A stretch of DNA of 7,192 nucleotides from an uncultured Clostridia bacterium. Its GTDB lineage: Bacteria; Bacillota; Clostridia; Lachnospirales; Lachnospiraceae. The stretch is from assembly GCA_946405675.1 (NCBI GenBank), contig CAMJIC010000130.1, positions 1 through 7,192 of the forward strand. The letters run 5' to 3'. Below are positions 7,032 through 7,192 of this stretch, piece by piece; position 1 is the stretch's first letter, and each line of letters opens with the position of its first letter. The notes under the pieces are model-generated. The model did no database searches, was not told the origin of the DNA, and was given only the letters and a program-made list of their open reading frames with translations. Both the position numbers and the translations under genes were made by a program.

Positions 7032-7060
7032 ATTATATAGAACTCGTGGTTTTTCGTCAA
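7032..7060 (-). promoter_or_regulatory. Sigma-A type promoter of phoH
   Basis: On the minus strand TTGACG (7055-7060) and TATAAT (7032-7037) are separated by exactly 17 bases. The -10 is perfect and the -35 matches five of six positions of TTGACA. It points at phoH, whose start is about 46 bases downstream of the expected transcription start, and no other promoter as good was found in the window. The sequence predicts strong housekeeping transcription of phoH-ybeY and perhaps beyond. Direct sequence evidence; activity is inferred. Confidence 0.88.
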
Positions 7061-7080
7061 TGTCATCAGATACACACCAT

Positions 7081-7192
7081 CCCCCCCGCAGGTTAAAGGT
7101 TACCGTTCACTGCTCTACCGGTCCGGCCATGGATTGTGTCGGAGGGCCGCTCGCGCTTATGTCCTCGCGTAGCGGTACTAAGCTCATGCTGC
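7081..7192. other. Unassigned GC-rich stretch with strong stem-loop at window edge
   Basis: No recognised gene. A stem-loop at 7147-7175 pairs CCGCT-CGCG with CGCG-AGCGG (nine pairs, one bulged T at 7170, 10-base loop), stable on either strand. A run of seven C stands at 7081-7087 and GGTTAAAGGTTACC at 7091-7104. Short frames are open to the edge: on the minus strand one ending at TAA near 7096 and one ending in PVEQ at TGA (7108-7110), and on the plus strand one beginning at ATG 7129. None has a ribosome site or protein signature I know. It could be the end of a structured RNA, the tail or head of a gene beyond the edge, or a plain intergenic region. The strand is not determined. Confidence 0.4.

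Noticed and set aside
7110..7119. GGTAGAGCAG on the minus strand, resembling a tRNA D-arm
   Set aside because: No matching GCTC half of the D-stem, anticodon arm, T-arm (GGTTCGA) or acceptor stem is present at the right distances.
1..7192. CRISPR repeats, insertion-sequence ends, integrase or phage genes, toxin-antitoxin pairs
   Set aside because: No regularly spaced direct repeats, no transposase or integrase motifs and no small paired genes were seen; the window is filled with housekeeping genes.

Overview
The window is a stretch of chromosome in which every recognisable gene reads on the minus strand. It looks like a housekeeping region of a Gram-positive Clostridia genome, most likely Lachnospiraceae. 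The basis is the protein style: a MutS N-terminus of the 'LSPMMKLYVETKKQYADCILFYRLGDFYEMF' type, a MiaB with the long N-terminal extension common in Firmicutes, a SpoVB/YtgP-like flippase, a YerB/DUF3048 protein, and purine-rich Shine-Dalgarno sites. The DNA is moderately GC-rich for that group. The taxon is inferred from recalled family features, not from a search.

Layout in transcription order (high to low coordinates). Positions 6980-7192 hold no convincing gene. They contain a near-consensus sigma-A promoter (TTGACG, 17 bp, TATAAT) for the operon, a small hairpin near the predicted transcript 5' end, and at the right edge an unexplained GC-rich stretch with a strong stem-loop. Then come phoH (PhoH-type ATPase) and ybeY (16S rRNA processing endoribonuclease), which overlap by about 95 bases. 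A 165-base gap follows, then an exported DUF3048 (YerB-like) protein. A 101-base gap with a 15-bp hairpin leads to a 14-TM flippase of the MATE/MurJ superfamily that starts at GTG. The flippase stop overlaps the miaB start in TAATG. miaB (tRNA ms2i6A methylthiotransferase) overlaps the start of mutS (mismatch repair) by 14 bases. mutS runs off the left edge with its first 300 codons present.

The genes serve RNA maturation (ybeY, miaB, probably phoH), DNA repair (mutS) and the cell envelope (flippase, DUF3048 protein). phoH-ybeY and flippase-miaB-mutS are two tightly packed blocks. Whether they form one transcript or two or three depends on the gaps at 5353-5517 and 4097-4197, where no classical terminator with a U-tract is visible.

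I see no mobile element, CRISPR array, toxin-antitoxin pair, phage gene or defence gene, and no candidate for a new multi-gene system. The features most worth a second look are the unexplained right edge, the intergenic hairpin before the flippase, and the long phoH/ybeY overlap.
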